From Atopsyche davidsoni (Eukaryota > Arthropoda > Insecta > Trichoptera > Hydrobiosidae), in the NCBI GenBank assembly GCA_022113835.1, contig JAILWY010000001.1:6634001-6698000 (forward strand): a stretch of DNA of 64,000 nt. The letters are read 5' to 3'. Positions 24,150-38,969 of the stretch are shown piece by piece (position 1 is the first letter of the stretch; each line of letters opens with the position of its first letter). Made by a program: the position numbers and the translations under genes. The notes below the pieces were generated by a model. It was not told where the DNA came from, ran no database searches, and saw nothing but the letters and a program-made list of their open reading frames with translations.

Positions 24150-24940
24150 CGGCGGACAACCAGCCGGCTATATATATGTAAATATTACCTTTGAGAGATC
24201 TGTTGATTTAAAAATATATTATAATACTCATTGCTAAAATTTGTTTTGAATAACTAATCTAATTTGTAAATTATTTTTTATGAAAATTTTGCTTTATCAC
24301 CTTATCAAGGCAAAAATAGATTGTCGATCAAAGCAAGGAGAACTCAATTTCTGTCTTTATACAATCAAACCTCGATAAATCCTGCGACTTGAATTTTCAA
24401 AACACCCGCAAAGTCTCTAATAAATACACACATACACGCATCTCCTAAGCTTCCAGTTTTGTGCATTAGCTTTTACTATGCTAAGTTTCTAGGGCTGGCC
24501 GTTTTATCGCTTATGACGTCACAAATCTTGGTGTTAGGCCTTATATTCTGGTCGAGCCGGTCTATAAGCAGCGCGGTCTGCTTCCACACTGAGCACAGCT
24601 TTCAAGGAACTCACTTCTATTAATATCCATGTAACTTTACTGGTCTGGAGTATGATAGACAAATACGTCCAGTCATATATCGCTTTGAAGTATTGTGAAT
24701 GTAAACTTTACGATTGGCTTGATGTTTTGGGAATTGTAATTTCACTTTGACAATATTGCTGAAGTAATAGAACAATATGAGAAAAAATCAGTTTTGAGAA
24801 TCTTTTTAATTTTATGAACCTAATCATATACTTTTGCGATAAAAAATTAACATTGCATTAGCAAATTTTTATATTGAACGAACGTGTAATTTATAAATGC
24901 TGGTGAATAATTTTACTTTCATACATTCGTTAGTTTTGTT
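24150..24940. other. intergenic; contains a CRE-like TGACGTCA site
   Basis: AT-rich spacer. A palindromic TGACGTCA (CREB/ATF-type consensus) lies at about 24514-24521 within a somewhat GC-richer block. No gene is seen. A single motif of this length is weak evidence of function. Confidence 0.3.
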
Positions 24941-24945
24941 ATTTT

Positions 24946-25035
24946 ATGATTTTGTGGTTTCTTGCTTTGGTTTTTTTTCTCCGTGCTGGGACCAAAACGT
25001 CGGAGGACCCGACATCCAAGAAACCATAAAATCAT
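24946..25035. repeat. short inverted repeat, MITE-like
   Basis: A 19-bp arm ATGATTTTGTGGTTTCTTG at 24946-24964 is matched by its inverse CAAGAAACCATAAAATCAT at 25017-25035 with one mismatch, around a 52-bp GC-richer centre. No target duplication is obvious. It may be a small MITE or a remnant of a larger repeat. Confidence 0.5.
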
Positions 25036-25184
25036 GGAATTTTAGTCTGGCTGCAGCGAATTGAAACCAGCATATATTGAAAAAATGATAAATTTTATTT
25101 TTTAAATATTAATAAACTACGATATTTTGGCGGGGGTGATGAAAAACTAATTTATTTTTATCGTAGCTTTAACATTTCACAAAT

Positions 25185-25400
25185 GATCCCCGCGAGTGCA
25201 GCCAGGCAACCCGGCTTTATAAAACAGCAGAGGGAGTGCATCACTTGTCATTGCCGCGGGATTATGCAGATGTATGCAGATTGCGAATGGGCAATGAAGG
25301 CCGCATTTGCATCCGCTCCGGACCTGGCGGATTAGGCCGGCCAGACGCGCCTGTCTTGCGCCGGGCAGCCCGAGGTGCTGTCGGGAATTAAGATGCGTGG
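25185..25400. other. GC-rich island in gene desert
   Basis: A ~215-bp block, clearly GC-richer than its flanks, lying in a region with no other gene evidence. The overlapping minus frame (90 codons) has no recognisable domain. Candidate regulatory element or unannotated exon; nothing decides between them. Confidence 0.35.
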
Positions 25401-25736
25401 TGCTGTATTGTAAATTGTTACTGTGAATTACAATTGAGTCTAATTTCAATATGTAATACCTAAATATTTCTTATTCCATCGGAATATTTTTATAATAATT
25501 AAATCGTGTAAACTAGTACCTCTCGCGTATATATTTCAAAAAGTTACTTGTTTTTTTTGAAAATCGAATACGCATAGTATAACATGCCTCTAATAAGTTA
25601 TTCTGTACAAATCTTATTCCATCAGTAAGATATTAATGAATACGTTTATATTTTAACTGTTGACGTTTCAAGTATATTAAATTCATGGTGTTAATTATTG
25701 ACATGTAATAAAATGTGTATCTATTTTATGAATCGG

Positions 25737-26115
25737 TCAATCAGATGCGTATTTATTACCCATTACGGGTTTATTATATTATTACTAATATGATTAGACA
25801 CATTAGTTGATATATAGAAGATGACTTAAAGAAACTCTCAGAAAAATATAATCGTGATTTGTGTGGGATTTGAACCCACATCTCCTGGCTTACATGGGCG
25901 GTGTACGAACCCTTGTACTAACGAATCATTTCCGTTTATCGAGAATTTTTAACAGTCACAGTGCCCAGATTGGCCTGGGCACATTGATTAATATGTAGAG
26001 TATGACTGTTAAAAATTCTCGAAAAATCATAGAAGACCTTATACTACCAACAATTTTCACTAATAAGTTCTGAGGAAGTGTCACTGAAATTTTCCGAAAT
26101 ATTGAAAATCAATCG
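25737..26115 (-). mobile_element. tRNA-derived SINE-like element (locus 2)
   Basis: A 379-bp insertion flanked by an exact 12-bp direct repeat, TTTATGAATCGG, at 25725-25736 and 26116-26127. Read on the minus strand it has the same tRNA-like region (B-box GGTTCAAATCC), body and tail (ACCCGTAATGGGT, ending GCATCTGATTGA) as locus 1. Its 5' head differs: it contains an imperfect local inverted repeat of TTTTTAACAGTCA and TGACTGTTAAAAA and a further ~95 bp not present at the other loci. Confidence 0.88.
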
Positions 26116-26129
26116 TTTATGAATCGGAT

Positions 26130-27295
26130 TTCCAATATCAACAATTAATGCTGAGATATTAATAAACTAATATTTATTTTTTCAATTGGGTTTCAACAAA
26201 ATATTTTTAAGAAAAATGTTATAAAGGGATAATAATAATTTAGAATCAGTCACTCTTATTTTATTTACTGTTTCAGACCAGAAAAGATATTTTTTAAATA
26301 TCAATGTGAACTGTGTGTCTTTTTTTACAAACGCAAAGTCTCTAAATAAGACGTGACAACCAGAGCCGTAACCAACCGAAAACCTGCACGAGACTAAATA
26401 AAACCTGAATCTTAGAATGAAATTAGAGGCTGCTGGAAATGAACAACGACGCTCTTCTGTGGCTCTTCTAGGGCTTGTGAGCCAATTCAAACAAACCAGA
26501 ACCACTCCCAACAAAGTCAATCGCAATCGAAACCTTATAACCGACGGCCAGTAACGCGGAGGTATTATTGACTAAAAGGTTGTCAATGCTTAAATACAAT
26601 ACTATTTGTAAATAATTAAGTACATGATCAATGCATTAAAATCAAATGAAAAATAATATAAAAATAAATTTGGGCATTTTTCATCACGAAACATTTTTGA
26701 ATACGAGTTAATTTATGTATTAATAATATATTTAAAATATAGTTTAAGAGGTATCGTGAAAGATTTTGAAAAACTGGTATTCATTCAGCTTTTTTATGCT
26801 GTTTATTAGGTATAAACTATGCTTATTCAAATCAGGATACTTGATCGTAAGCTCTCTAATTTGTATTTTAAGTTTTTATTTTAATAAACAAAAAATATAT
26901 TTATAAACAAGTAATATTTGTAAAAGACTTCGAAAGTTAATCTATCTACTTAATAGTCCAAATACAAACCCTTCACTCAAACAGAAGATAAAATGTCTAC
27001 GTAAGTATAACATATCTTGTTAAATGAAAGCTAAAGAGCTCGGATCTGTTTTCTGTAAATAACTAAAATATTTGTATTTATTTTATGGATATTTTAATAC
27101 CTGCTTTATAAACATATAATACTTTTTTTAAATCCAAGAAGACGTCAACATTAACAGTAAATAAATAATAAAAGATTAGAAAAGACTAAAGGAATAATAA
27201 AAAAAAATTATCATGATTAAAAATTATAACGAATAAGATAGCGATTATTCAATTTAAGTATTTTTGTTTGCTAAGTAAAATACTCTCTATGTTAT
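26130..27295. other. AT-rich intergenic DNA, no gene seen
   Basis: No supported gene. The minus frame 26182-26526 has no recognisable domain or splice context. Confidence 0.4.
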
Positions 27296-27299
27296 GATT

Positions 27300-27510
27300 C
27301 CTCCACGCTCAAGTCTTGAAGGCTGCATGCTTGTTGTCTGGACTGATTACTGTTTACCAAAGCTCTGATGACCAGAGCCTGTCACAGGACACGAAGGAGC
27401 GACAGACCCTTAGTTAAATTAAGTGATTGGTTATCGTTACCCTAGAGATTCGAACTCTCGCTGATGCAACAAAATTAGCAAGTAATATTATCAACCACCG
27501 TATCCCCAAA
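27300..27510 (-). mobile_element. second tRNA-related SINE fragment
   Basis: On the minus strand a T-arm-like hairpin with GAGAGTTCGAATCTCT (27445-27460 region) matches a pol III B-box, preceded by an A-box-like TGGTTGATAAT. A non-coding body of ~130 bp follows. It is not related in sequence to the SINE at loci 1-4. Folding as a functional tRNA is poor, so it is called a tRNA-derived repeat. Its ends and target duplication were not found. Confidence 0.5.
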
Positions 27511-27519
27511 AATGTATTA

Positions 27520-30500
27520 AATAGTTGAACCAAAAATTATACGTTATCTTAGAATACAAATATACATAATCAATTCACACTTTACTCTAAGTACAATTGT
27601 ATAAAATTCAAATGTACAAATTGTACAATTTAGTGAAATACAATTAGGAAAGAGAATGACAAAACCTTTCAGCAATTAAATGCCTCAAAACGGTTGTATC
27701 CTTGCTGGAAAATGACACAAAATATACCAAGCCTCAATTGAAGGGCAAACTTATACGGGAAAATAATTTCATCAAATCCATAGCGATTCATACGCGATGC
27801 CTGTCTGTAGGGGCTCGTAGAGACTCGGGGCTGTTCTAAATGGCGAGATATAAACCTCGATTTATAAATTAGAATCCTAATAATACTTTTTAACAAATCA
27901 GTACTTATATAACAATTATTAAATAAATACTTTTTTGTCTCAGAACACTATAGAAAGGGAAAATAGAGATAGAAATATTATAAAAAAATGAATAAGTTAC
28001 AAATGCACATTTTCAAAAAATATTCTGATTAGAAGAAAAAAATATATAATATGTTGGAATTTGTATTGATTAAAATAAAAAAAACTTTTTAACTTCTATG
28101 TAAAAAAAGTTTTACAGACTTTCATAGAATTTTATATTTGATATTTTTTATTCAAGAAACATTTTTAATAATTATTTGGGACTAGTTTCGCTCAACTTTT
28201 TTGTCGGGATTGTGCCATATTTTTATGATAATTTGTATGTTGATCAATTAAAAACACTTGTAAAATATATTTTTATTTTTTAAAATTTATGGGATGTCTC
28301 CAATTTTTAACTCAATTAAAATATCGCAATGAATTTCCACCAACAACTTTCGGTCAAAAATATTAAACGGACTATCAAATGTTCGTGGGTATTTTTTTAA
28401 ATATATTTCGGCTACATTTATTTTTATCAACGCTCGGCGGATAATGCCGCAAAACCAAGCGATCGATGGCGCCGGTTAGCATTGCGTTCATTTCGGCCCA
28501 TGGCGATTCATATGACATGCCGAGTTTGGAGGTGAAAATAGAATAATGTTGGGGTGGCGGAATTCGAATGCGTAGCCTGTAAGTTAATTGAATTTGGCGA
28601 ATGGATGCGCCCTCGGCACACCCCTGCGCATTTTTGTCACATGCGCGGTGAATGCGGATTTGGTTGCTGTTGTAAAATATTAATCAATTCACCGGAATGA
28701 AACTAAATCACTTAATTTTGGAAATAAGCTTTGAATTGAATGTCAGAGCTAAAATAATTTTTGACTCTTGGTTACTAAGCCTGGAAACGCACAGGCATTG
28801 GATCATTTGCGGGTGAGGATATACGAATAACTGATAACGACTATGAGTTATGGCCGCATCTAGTTTTTTTTATATTCACTACACATTAATATTTTACGAA
28901 ATATTTGTATTCGTATATAAAAATAAGCAATTTGAATAATATAGCCATGTCTGTTGTGTCAATTGGCGAGCAATTTTCAGTTTATTAAGGCATTATCAGG
29001 CGTTGAAAAGCCACTCATAGATTGCCAATTTATCCAATCGCGGCAAATTCTCTTTAATTGACTTTAATACATAGCAGGTGTAGCGACGATATCATAAATT
29101 CCAGCTGTTCCAACAAAATGAACTCTGTCTATATCAGCAATCGAAAATAAACTAGATCTGAAATTGAATTACTTAGTGATACACAAATACTTAAATACAA
29201 ATAATTAATATATTACATAAAAGCATGATATTTTATTATAAAATTTTCAACAAATATTAAGGTGAGTTGATTCGCTTCTTGAGTATAACACTGCTAGGGG
29301 TTTTCATTCATTTTTTCATGAATTTTTCTGAAGGTGTTAAAGAAATTTCTGAAAATGAGATCCAATGGCTACCGAAATGTACGGACATTAATATTAAGGC
29401 TGCTAAAATAATTCATTAATAAAAAAATACACTTTTACGTTTCTTAAATTTAGAATTCTGTGTTACTCGTACCGTACCCAAATACCAAAGTATTTAGTTT
29501 TAATATTTAATTATTACCTATTTATTCCACAGCTATTACCTCATTAAGGCTACGCTAACAAATTTAGAATCAATCGAAAAGTACACTCCCGGCGTTACAT
29601 AACTCGACCTTGTTTACTCCCGGTACCGATCGTAACTTACAAACGATAATGAAGCGGCATATAACACCAGAATTACCATACTTTCCCTGGGCCGAACAAG
29701 ATCCACTGGCTCCATTAATATCTAAGCGCCCCAATACGTCTAAGGGTGTTTATTTTACCGATGATTAAACAGGGCTAATCCTAGGCAATTAGACCGAACG
29801 AATTTCCCTGTAGACCGCTGGATTATTACTCGAACGCTCGCCTTCGGTACATCGTAGTGTTTGAAGATTTTGTTAAGTTTTTTTCTTAATAACAACCAAA
29901 CAATAAATACAAATCTATTTTTTTACGTTGAATTACACAATGTTTTAGTTAATAAAATATACGAAATCTGATAAATTCATACAGTAAATTTTTTTGTACA
30001 TTTTTGATTCATTCAAATGAAGGAAAATAATTTTTTCAATAAGTTTAATCAATTCGAACAAAAATCGCTTGTTTTTATTACATACGAAAAAACTTCATTG
30101 CTTATTTGGTTCATTGATTGAGAACTGGAATACTCAATTTTACATCTCTTCTATTAAAAAACGAATGTAATTTGATTTAATAGAGACTTAAAAATCAAAT
30201 AATTAAGAGAGAACTAAAGTATTTAATCAAATACAGCGCCATAAATATGTTTTAAATATTAAAAAAAATACAGTCAACACCAAAAAGGTTCTACTAGATC
30301 ATTTATTTTTTTTACAAAAAAAGGTTTACAATTCAAGTGTGATATTCGATTTTAGGATGTCAGATATACGAGTATGTAAGAGGAGCTCGTATTTACAGTT
30401 TATCTTAAATTAAAGAACTCAGAACTGAAGCGTACCCCTAATGCTAATTATAATAGTTTTACGATGTTCAAAAGAAATGCTACTTGCACTAGAAATAAGT

Positions 30501-33500
30501 ATTAATATAAGAATATCTCGGATTTATCAAGAAAGATGGGAATAATAAAGTCTGATTAAATATAAAAGCGTTTCATTTCAATGAATTCAAAATGCCTGCA
30601 CTTACAATGTCTATTAATTTAAAGTGAGTATATGTAAGGGGCTTCTTATCTAAAGTTTTATGAATATCAGACGTTTAAATCACCGAGATCAGATAAAGAA
30701 CCAATTAGAGTATGCACCGCTCAGGAGGAAGTGAAGAACCTACTTTTCTACTTGCACTGGTCTTCCAGCACCCCGGCGGAAGAGCACCCCCATCGTTTAG
30801 GGGAATTTAATTACAGTGACTGTAAACTATTAGACTGTGTTACTCCCAGAAAGGCGACTCCCATGCACACAACGCTACGGGAGTACCATAAGTTAAATAT
30901 TCACCAGCAGTATATTTCGATACGCTATTTGGTTCACAAGATGAATTATATTTGTATGCAGTATTTACAATAAAAATATCATTTTGGAGCTTTTGAGAAT
31001 GTCAAAACAACATATAATTATATTAATTATTGTTGATTTTGAGTTGTCATTCTTTGAAGGCAATATTTGTAAACAAATGTTTAATCACGTGTTAAAGGCG
31101 TGGTTAGGATATACTATATACTTTTTGTATACTTTTCATTGCAAATATCATAAATTAAAAATCGATTTCTAAATTCTTAAACGTTTAATGCACATGTTAA
31201 AAGTAAGGCACCCAATAAGGTCTATGTATGGGGTAGCTCTTTTATAGGGAGTCCCTGTGTGTGTGGTGCTAACGACATTGGTCTCAGGAGGTATTTAACC
31301 GTATTTATTACCGGCTGTATTGGAATGCTTCACCGGGCGCTTGAGAAAGTCTCGCATTTTATTTGGTTCCAGTTCACAGCAGTATTAATAGACGACAATG
31401 AGGTAATCGTATCAATAACACACAAAGCACAAGTAGTTTTTAATACACTATTAATAGACGGTTATTAGGTAATTGAAACAATAACATAAATTGCGAATGT
31501 ATTTGACAAACTTGGATACACGAGAAATCTACATTATACCTGCAGTCTTAATCATAATCCATAAGGCAGGATATGCCCCCAAAGCTCAAATTTTGAAATA
31601 CACGACTAAACATTTCAGAGAAATCTAAGCTCGAATGTAATTTGAATATAGTTAAGAGTCAAAAAACTAATATGTTCCGTATGAAAACTTCACGCCACTG
31701 CTCTCGAGAAAAAAAAATGTTTTTGTAAATATTTCACAGTTTTACTTTTATAAAGGTTAAAAGGGTCTATTTAAGCTGACGCTGAAAGCTCTGAGTTACA
31801 AGAGGCAGTCGAGTAGTTTCTCTCAATTACCACGAAAACTGAAGTCATCCATTACAGTTGTCGCATGACACTCAGAAATAGTCAATTTCCAAGGACTTCC
31901 GCGCAGTTCTCCGCGTCATTGTCGAACAAAGCCCTCGCGAGTCGTCATAATAAACCTGAAGCGCGCACAACGCATTCACCCCGAACGACTGCAAAGTATT
32001 CCACCTAAGCTCGCACTGTATGAATTCAAAACTTTTCGCTTTATATCGCTAATATAGATAAAAAAATACTTAACCAACAAGCTTACTGTGGTGTCTTTTT
32101 ATACGTTAGGCGCGTTAATTCGTATCGTGTCAGACAAATAAATTTATTATGGAAACTAACCATATGCACGTGCGTCAAAAACAACTAATTGTAGATTTAT
32201 AGATTACTACAGGTAAATACATCTACTAGCAGTGTATTATATCTATTTGAGGTCAGATTAGGTCTGTGGACTGAAGCACGTAGACTAGGTTTATTTTGCA
32301 CCATACATCGTGCGGCTGCACATTGTCTGTCATCTTCGCGTCTGACGCCAATAAGGGCGTCAGATACTAAGATAGTAATATTGAATACATTTTCGTGCCA
32401 AACACTTGTAGTTCATAATGATATGAAGTAAATTTTTTTCGAGTTGGTTTTTTTATTGATCTATAACTCATGTTTTTAAGTCATTGCCTAAAAAGTGTCA
32501 CATATGATAAATATCATTTACATTTTTTGGCTTCATGAAATCAAAAATATTTTTTTTTTGTTTGTTTAAATATTTTCGTCTTTTTATTCGTTTATTTGTT
32601 TTAATTAGTCTATTCGACCGGTGCAATATTTTAAATTATTTTTAGTTTTTATAACTACTGTTTAATAAAAAATGTTAAATTTGACTTCACATATTTTATC
32701 AGTATAACTGTTGATTCTTTTGTGAAATAAAAAAAACACGCAATAATTCTATGTTGCAAAGTTTACAACAGTCAACATGAGGAATCGTGCATTTTTTTTA
32801 CTGAATTTCATTAGTGTAAGCCGGGCTTAACAACGCAAGTCGTACCCTTGGATCCATTCCACGAATGACTCCAAAATATTACATTCCAGTTAATCCCCAT
32901 GCAAATTCACGTTTCCGGCGAGGAAATGAGAAATGCTCCAACGTCGAAACACTTCCTCCGGGCCTACCTGACTCTGCCCGCCCTGCCCGCCTTAACGCTC
33001 ACTCCATTTGATATGGCACTCACAATGTTAGTCAGCGATTATGTATTCAAGCTGGTGAGAAGCACGTCTCGTCTCAAGAATTGAAGCGATGTCCCTAATA
33101 GTGGAACATTCTTAATAGGGGGTGCGAAAGAGCCTGCGTGGATTGAGACAAGCGTTTCTGCTTTAGGGACATGCTGAAACATCATTCTGTAAATACTTAA
33201 ATGTTTATATTTCCTGTCAATAAACAGCCAAGCAAACTTAACAGTGATAAAATATACAATCTATAAATTGTATATAAATTTAAGCGCACATTCAAAGCTA
33301 TAATGCTAGTGATTTTACTTCAAGCTTCCGTTATGCTTATATTTAAGCGTCATGGAAAATAATCTCTTCAAAAGTGTAAACACCAAGTTTCACAATAACC
33401 AAATGTATCAGCTAACGAAACTTAGTTCCGGAGAAATCCCATATAAACCGGAGTAACTTAGAGGTAATGAAGAAATGCAAATGGGAACAAGAGGCAAAAG

Positions 33501-36500
33501 TATTTCCTTGGGAGGCGGTTGCCTCTATCGGCTCGTATAAATGCAGATGAGGCTCAGGCGTTGATCTGTTGGTGTTATTTGTCTAGGAGCTAACTGAGCA
33601 GGCTTAGTACTCGTGACGACTCGCTGCTGATTCCCAGACTGCACCATCTATCAATCTACCATCTGGCACAGGCTGGTAAACTTTGCGTGCTTATAAAATA
33701 CAACTTTATAAAATTTTGAGAATATATCTCAATTCTTCATTTTTAAGTACTATTATTGAAAACTGTGTTTTCTAAAAGATTGTTTTTTTTTTTTTTTTTA
33801 ATTGGTCGATTCATTACTTTTTCTCAAAGATTTAAAGCCATCCAAACAAGTATGAGTTGTAATTGTATACTATTTTAAAAACTATATTTTTCACCATTTA
33901 AGTAAAATATACAACGTAAAAAAATGACATCCACTTTAAACGCAATTCTCGGAATCCGTTATATAACAAATAATAGTTTCTCATAAAATAAAATAATTTG
34001 TGTGTTAGTATTTTTATTGGATAAAATGTTTTTATGCAAAAAGTTGTCTTTAGTATAGTTAAAGTGTGTAAAAAGGTTAACACTTTCATTGTGTAGGACG
34101 TTTTCACGTGTCAACTTGTATGTTTCCGCAGACACTGAAAAATATCCGATCATAAATAACTAGTTAATGGCGTGTTTTTTCACAGGTGACTCTCGTATCG
34201 GGATACATATTTATACATAGAGAGATTTATAGCTCGATGAAAACTTTATTAGAGTCGGCAAGAGCTGTTGAAATTATTGCTCACTTGAATAACGCAATGT
34301 CAAAATAAATTATATTTATGATTTTTACAAGGGGACTAGAAAGGGTTACTTAATGCTGTGATTGGGTAGTAAAAATGCTACTGCGCGAAAATGTGTAAAT
34401 ATTTTATAGTTAAAATGTTTAAATCGAGACATTTGTAAATAAAATGGGTTCAAAAGGTAGAAAAGGCAATAAAAGGACTTACTCTTATCGTTATATTTAT
34501 ATTTAAAAAAAGTGCTTAAGACAATTCACAAAGAGAGATGATGCATATATTTTTTGCTTAAATTAAGGTGAATTTAACGTAATCTTAACATTTCACATAC
34601 TTATGCCAAAAAATTAAGAATAACGCTTGTTATAAAAATATACCTTAAAAAAAAACAGAGTGCACATATCAAATATTAAAATGTTAAAGGATTTATCTTG
34701 CAATTCTTGGAAGAAATATTTATGTCCTATTAATTATAAAAAAAACTATATTTCAAATGAATAAACAAATGAATAAACAAATACAATGTAGGGTGATTTG
34801 ACCAAGCTTTTGGTACATCAAAGGTTCCGTTCAGGACTGAATACACATACTATTTGTCAAAGAGTGGTACGTTACCTTATTTGTTAACTAGAAGAAACCT
34901 CTGCCGGGAATTGCTATTAATAAACAATAATAAAAATAATTCAAATAGCTTCTAATTAAATAAAAATATTAAAGTAAATATTTCAGTTAGATTTGATGTA
35001 TTCAAGTTCATAACTAATATTTTAAAGGTATATTTTCCATATATTATTTTTGGAAATTAGGCATTTTTATGGCTTTGGTGATATTTATTTAAAATTTGTG
35101 CATATACAATTTTAATTGAGTCATATATAAATTACACGTACCACACAAAACTAAAGCGGTCGAATAGTAGAAACGCACATTTTTACCATTATAAGTACTA
35201 AATTGATATTTTAAAATAAAAATCGTAATGCTTGACAAATAAATGGAGTGCTTCACTCCCAGTTGAAAAAGATTGAGTAGAATCTTCTACTCACCCATAA
35301 AGTTGTATGAATCTGCAGAAAATAATTTGCTTTCATGTTATGAGTTTTCTTTGAAAGTAATACCGTAGTAATAATGTAGACTGTGCTATAAAAATTCTGC
35401 ATATGTCATTTTAATCAACTCGCAAGATACCTTACAAAACCAAGTGCATCATATGAAAAAAACACCCGCACCCCTGCACAGACTTGCGTAAACTTCAATT
35501 TCCGTTGAATTCCATTACCTCAACCATCCCTATGTTTTTACCACACCGGAGACTCATAACTTACATTCTAGCCTTCGTTCTTAAAAAAACGTTTTATTTT
35601 CTTTGGAACACTCCTCTTTTGTGGCGATAGTGGAAAATTATCAAAGCCGACCAAGTATTGGAAGGAGAGAAAGCAGATTTGACATATGGACTGCCGATCG
35701 TAAGGCTCATAATCCGTTGCGTTTATTGATTCGGTTTTGTTGCAGCCCAGCCGGTGTGTCCAGTAAGTTGCCGGTGTAAAAGGGGACGCCATTTATTAGT
35801 TGTCGTCAGGGTAGTTTGACACAAATTGCAGGATATTGGCCGGTGCATCTGACCTAATGGCATTTGCACCGAGACTTGCATTAATGCCAGGCACCATCCC
35901 CTGCATTAATGCGATCCTCTGCGGAATAAAAGCTTACACATGCGTTCAGTGCTTTTAAGTAAATGTGGTTTTAGATTTTTATAAATTTTTCATTCATTTG
36001 CAAGGAGGTATTAAATAAAAATAAAAATAAGATATAGCTATTTTTCCTCTTTACATTTGATTACAAAAGAATTTTCGTTTAGCTTGAGGAACATTTGTTC
36101 TCGTAATAATCAAATTAAGCAAAAAATCCTATAAATCAATTTAAATATCGATTATCTGATTATAAAATATTAACGAACATCCTTTTAGCTTATTATCTTG
36201 AAGAATAATGACTCGAGGAGTGATCTTGATCGAAAACAAACTATATTAAATATAACAATGACTTGTATACATTTCATGATTATGCAAACGTAGCTATAAT
36301 AAAACCTGTCTGTATGATGTGATATGATAGTATTTCTTTGATATAATCAAGAATAGACTTTTATATCACTGAAAATAATTACTTCTTTATTGATTGTAAA
36401 TTACTTTTATTAATCAATAAGCTACCGAATCATATAGGGACGTCACTGTTTGTTTCGCAGCTCTTGGTTATTACACCAGCCGATATTTTGAAATATTTCA

Positions 36501-38755
36501 GTTTTGAAGGTGTTTTTTTCAATAACGCATAGTAACACACACATACATATCAATGGCGTGCGGTACAAGTAAGCAAAATAGTATTTTTCTCCCCAAGACT
36601 TACTTTAAGTAGGCCTAAAATATATTTTAGATAATTGTTTTGTAAAAAGTGTTTGTGTTGCGTATATTGATGTCACTGTCCAATTTTTGTGTCGTATGCC
36701 GCACACCATGAACTGTGCTACCCAATAATTACCGTGGTAATAATTTCTCGCCTTCTCAAACACGCAAGTCATTCAAAGGGCAACACTCCTTCGAGAAGTC
36801 CCGCAAGCCGGCGTTCCTTCAGTCGTGCTTGTAAGTTACCTGGTTTACGTGTTATTAATTAATTTTTAACAAACTGTTTACCACAATAATAATACTTGGC
36901 CTAATGCTCCCTAGAAAACCCCCGCCTAATCGTAGCGTCAATCCGTATCGATCTAAGAAAAGGAAATGACTTAATTGCCTCACATAAGGCTTTGCTGCTG
37001 AGAACATAAAATTTATCTTTCCGTTTCAGCGCATGAATATAATTTGCATTGCATAAAAATAAATAATTTTACTGCAGGTACTTATGTTCTTACTAAGCAA
37101 AGTTGTATTTAAAAGAGCAACCGTCAACCATAAGGCCCAATCGACAATACATAAATCTACATTTATTTTGAGCCAAACTTACATAAGAGAGCGCTAGCAC
37201 ATACTGATTTAATTATGAAATTTACAATTCTCATTCATTTTTTTAATTCCTTGATATTAATTTTAATTTACAGATATTTTATTTAATTAAAACACTCAAG
37301 AGTGATATAATTAGCTGGCATTCATTTTAAATAAAACGTTAGAGTCGAGTTACACAAAATATTTTTTTGCACGTAAATTTAACACTTAACACCATTAATG
37401 ACACGTTTAGTTACTTTAACAATATTTATCAGAACTATTACAATATTAATTGGTTTTAATGACCATTAATGAGTCTTATTTAATTAAATATTTATTTAAA
37501 TAAATAAACTTTATAAATCCAAATACAATAAAAAATGTTATTTAACACAATTGTTATATTATAAGCGTGTAAGTTCTTGTGGACAACATAATACTTTTAG
37601 GGTGAAAAAGCTCTTTCCTTTTAGCTATAATATGGTACCTTCAGAAAACTACAAGGTTTTGTTTTTGATTATTCAATGTAATTATTACAAATTTCGACAT
37701 AATATTAATTAAGTAGGTACTTTAAGGTAACCTAAACGACTTCTGTGCATAAATTTCAATGGAGCTCTTGCCTGTATAGACTGAATATCGATTTACAAGG
37801 GTCGTATTTTTCCACCAGGTCCATACCCTCTGATACACTGTTCATATTTCACAATCAACAGAGGGGGTAGATGGGAATGGAAAACAATTGAGCAATTACA
37901 CCCTTATTTACGAGGTCGCGACCTACCTGTAAGCGGAGCTTAGTTACTACACAAGCTGAAAATATCCCTGTAAAAACGTTTTTTAAATACCATTTTTGCC
38001 ATGATCATGTTACTTTAGTAAAAAATAAATTCTCACGAGATAAAAAAATATAAATTTAACAAATCACTGCTTTTTATTATCATTATCTTTAAAACGTTAT
38101 AATTACACTCGTTGATAACATTTATTGGTTTTGGTTTTGCATTGCTCTTTTCAATCATACTGAGAGAAATTATTATTTTTATTTAATATGTTACACATTA
38201 TTTACGTTTTATTAAGAAAACGCTCAACGGCTATTACAATTCCTATTTTTTTATGAATTTCAAACAAGTTGTATCGTTTACTAAGCCTGCATTGAAACGG
38301 TGAAATATTATTTTGAACGTAAAACGCATACACCGCCTCATAAAAATATATAAAATAAATATTATGAAACTCGTTACTTTTTGTATTTCTAATATATAGT
38401 TTTTTTTTAAACAAAAAATATTTTTTTTGATGTAAGCACACAAACATCCGTCAATTTTTGATAAGCTAAAGACGTATCACTTTATTGATTTCAATCAAAG
38501 CTTAGTCTCTCGCAATCACTCAACGCGTCGGTGTTTATAGTGGAGAGGTATTTCAATCTACCACAACTGTTCCAATCACCGCAATAACTCGATCAATCTA
38601 AGGGCATAATTTCTATCAACAAGTCTCGAAGGAGATGAGCCGTGAAATGACATTACCGGGCGTTGCGGCCATGCATCCGCGCTCAATCACAGTCTACTTC
38701 ATGGATGATACTTCGTGAGCACACTGCGTTTCACACGCCAGAATTAGAATGATCT
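27520..38755. other. 11-kb gene desert with scattered GC-richer islands
   Basis: No coding exon can be supported. Most is ~70% AT with short random frames. GC-richer blocks of 150-280 bp occur at about 28430-28660, 31800-32000, 32860-33080, 33480-33670, 35680-35940 and 38590-38740. They carry no recognised domain. This could be a regulatory domain or a giant intron of a gene whose exons lie elsewhere. Confidence 0.4.
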
Positions 38756-38770
38756 AACTAATAGATACTT

Positions 38771-38954
38771 CATATTTTTGAATAAAATACTTGAGTGATT
38801 TTCTACATGTATCAAACAGAGCTCTGTTTGATAATGCCAAAGGTTGGCGAAACCGGTCACAAATAAAAACGAACATGTGGAAAATCACTCAAGTATTTTA
38901 TTCAATAATATTAAAAGGGAATTCCACCAAGTACTCTGTCAAAAATATTGAATT
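38771..38954 (+). mobile_element. foldback element, copy 2 (internal deletion)
   Basis: A 184-bp copy with the outer arm ATACTTGAGTGATTTTCTAC and the full right arm, but much of the left arm is deleted so the centre is TCAAACAGAGCTCTGTTTGA. The tail ends ATATTGAATTT. Flanks are CTAATAGATACTT (38758-38770) and CTAATAGATTACTT (38955-38968), a 13-bp target duplication with one indel. The hammerhead-like core at 38825-38861 keeps a shortened but still paired stem (GCCAA with TTGGC). Confidence 0.85.
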
Positions 38955-38969
38955 TCTAATAGATTACTT

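Noticed and set aside
32899..33084. 61-codon + frame in a GC-richer block
   Set aside because: No domain and no neighbouring exon; too short to support as a gene.
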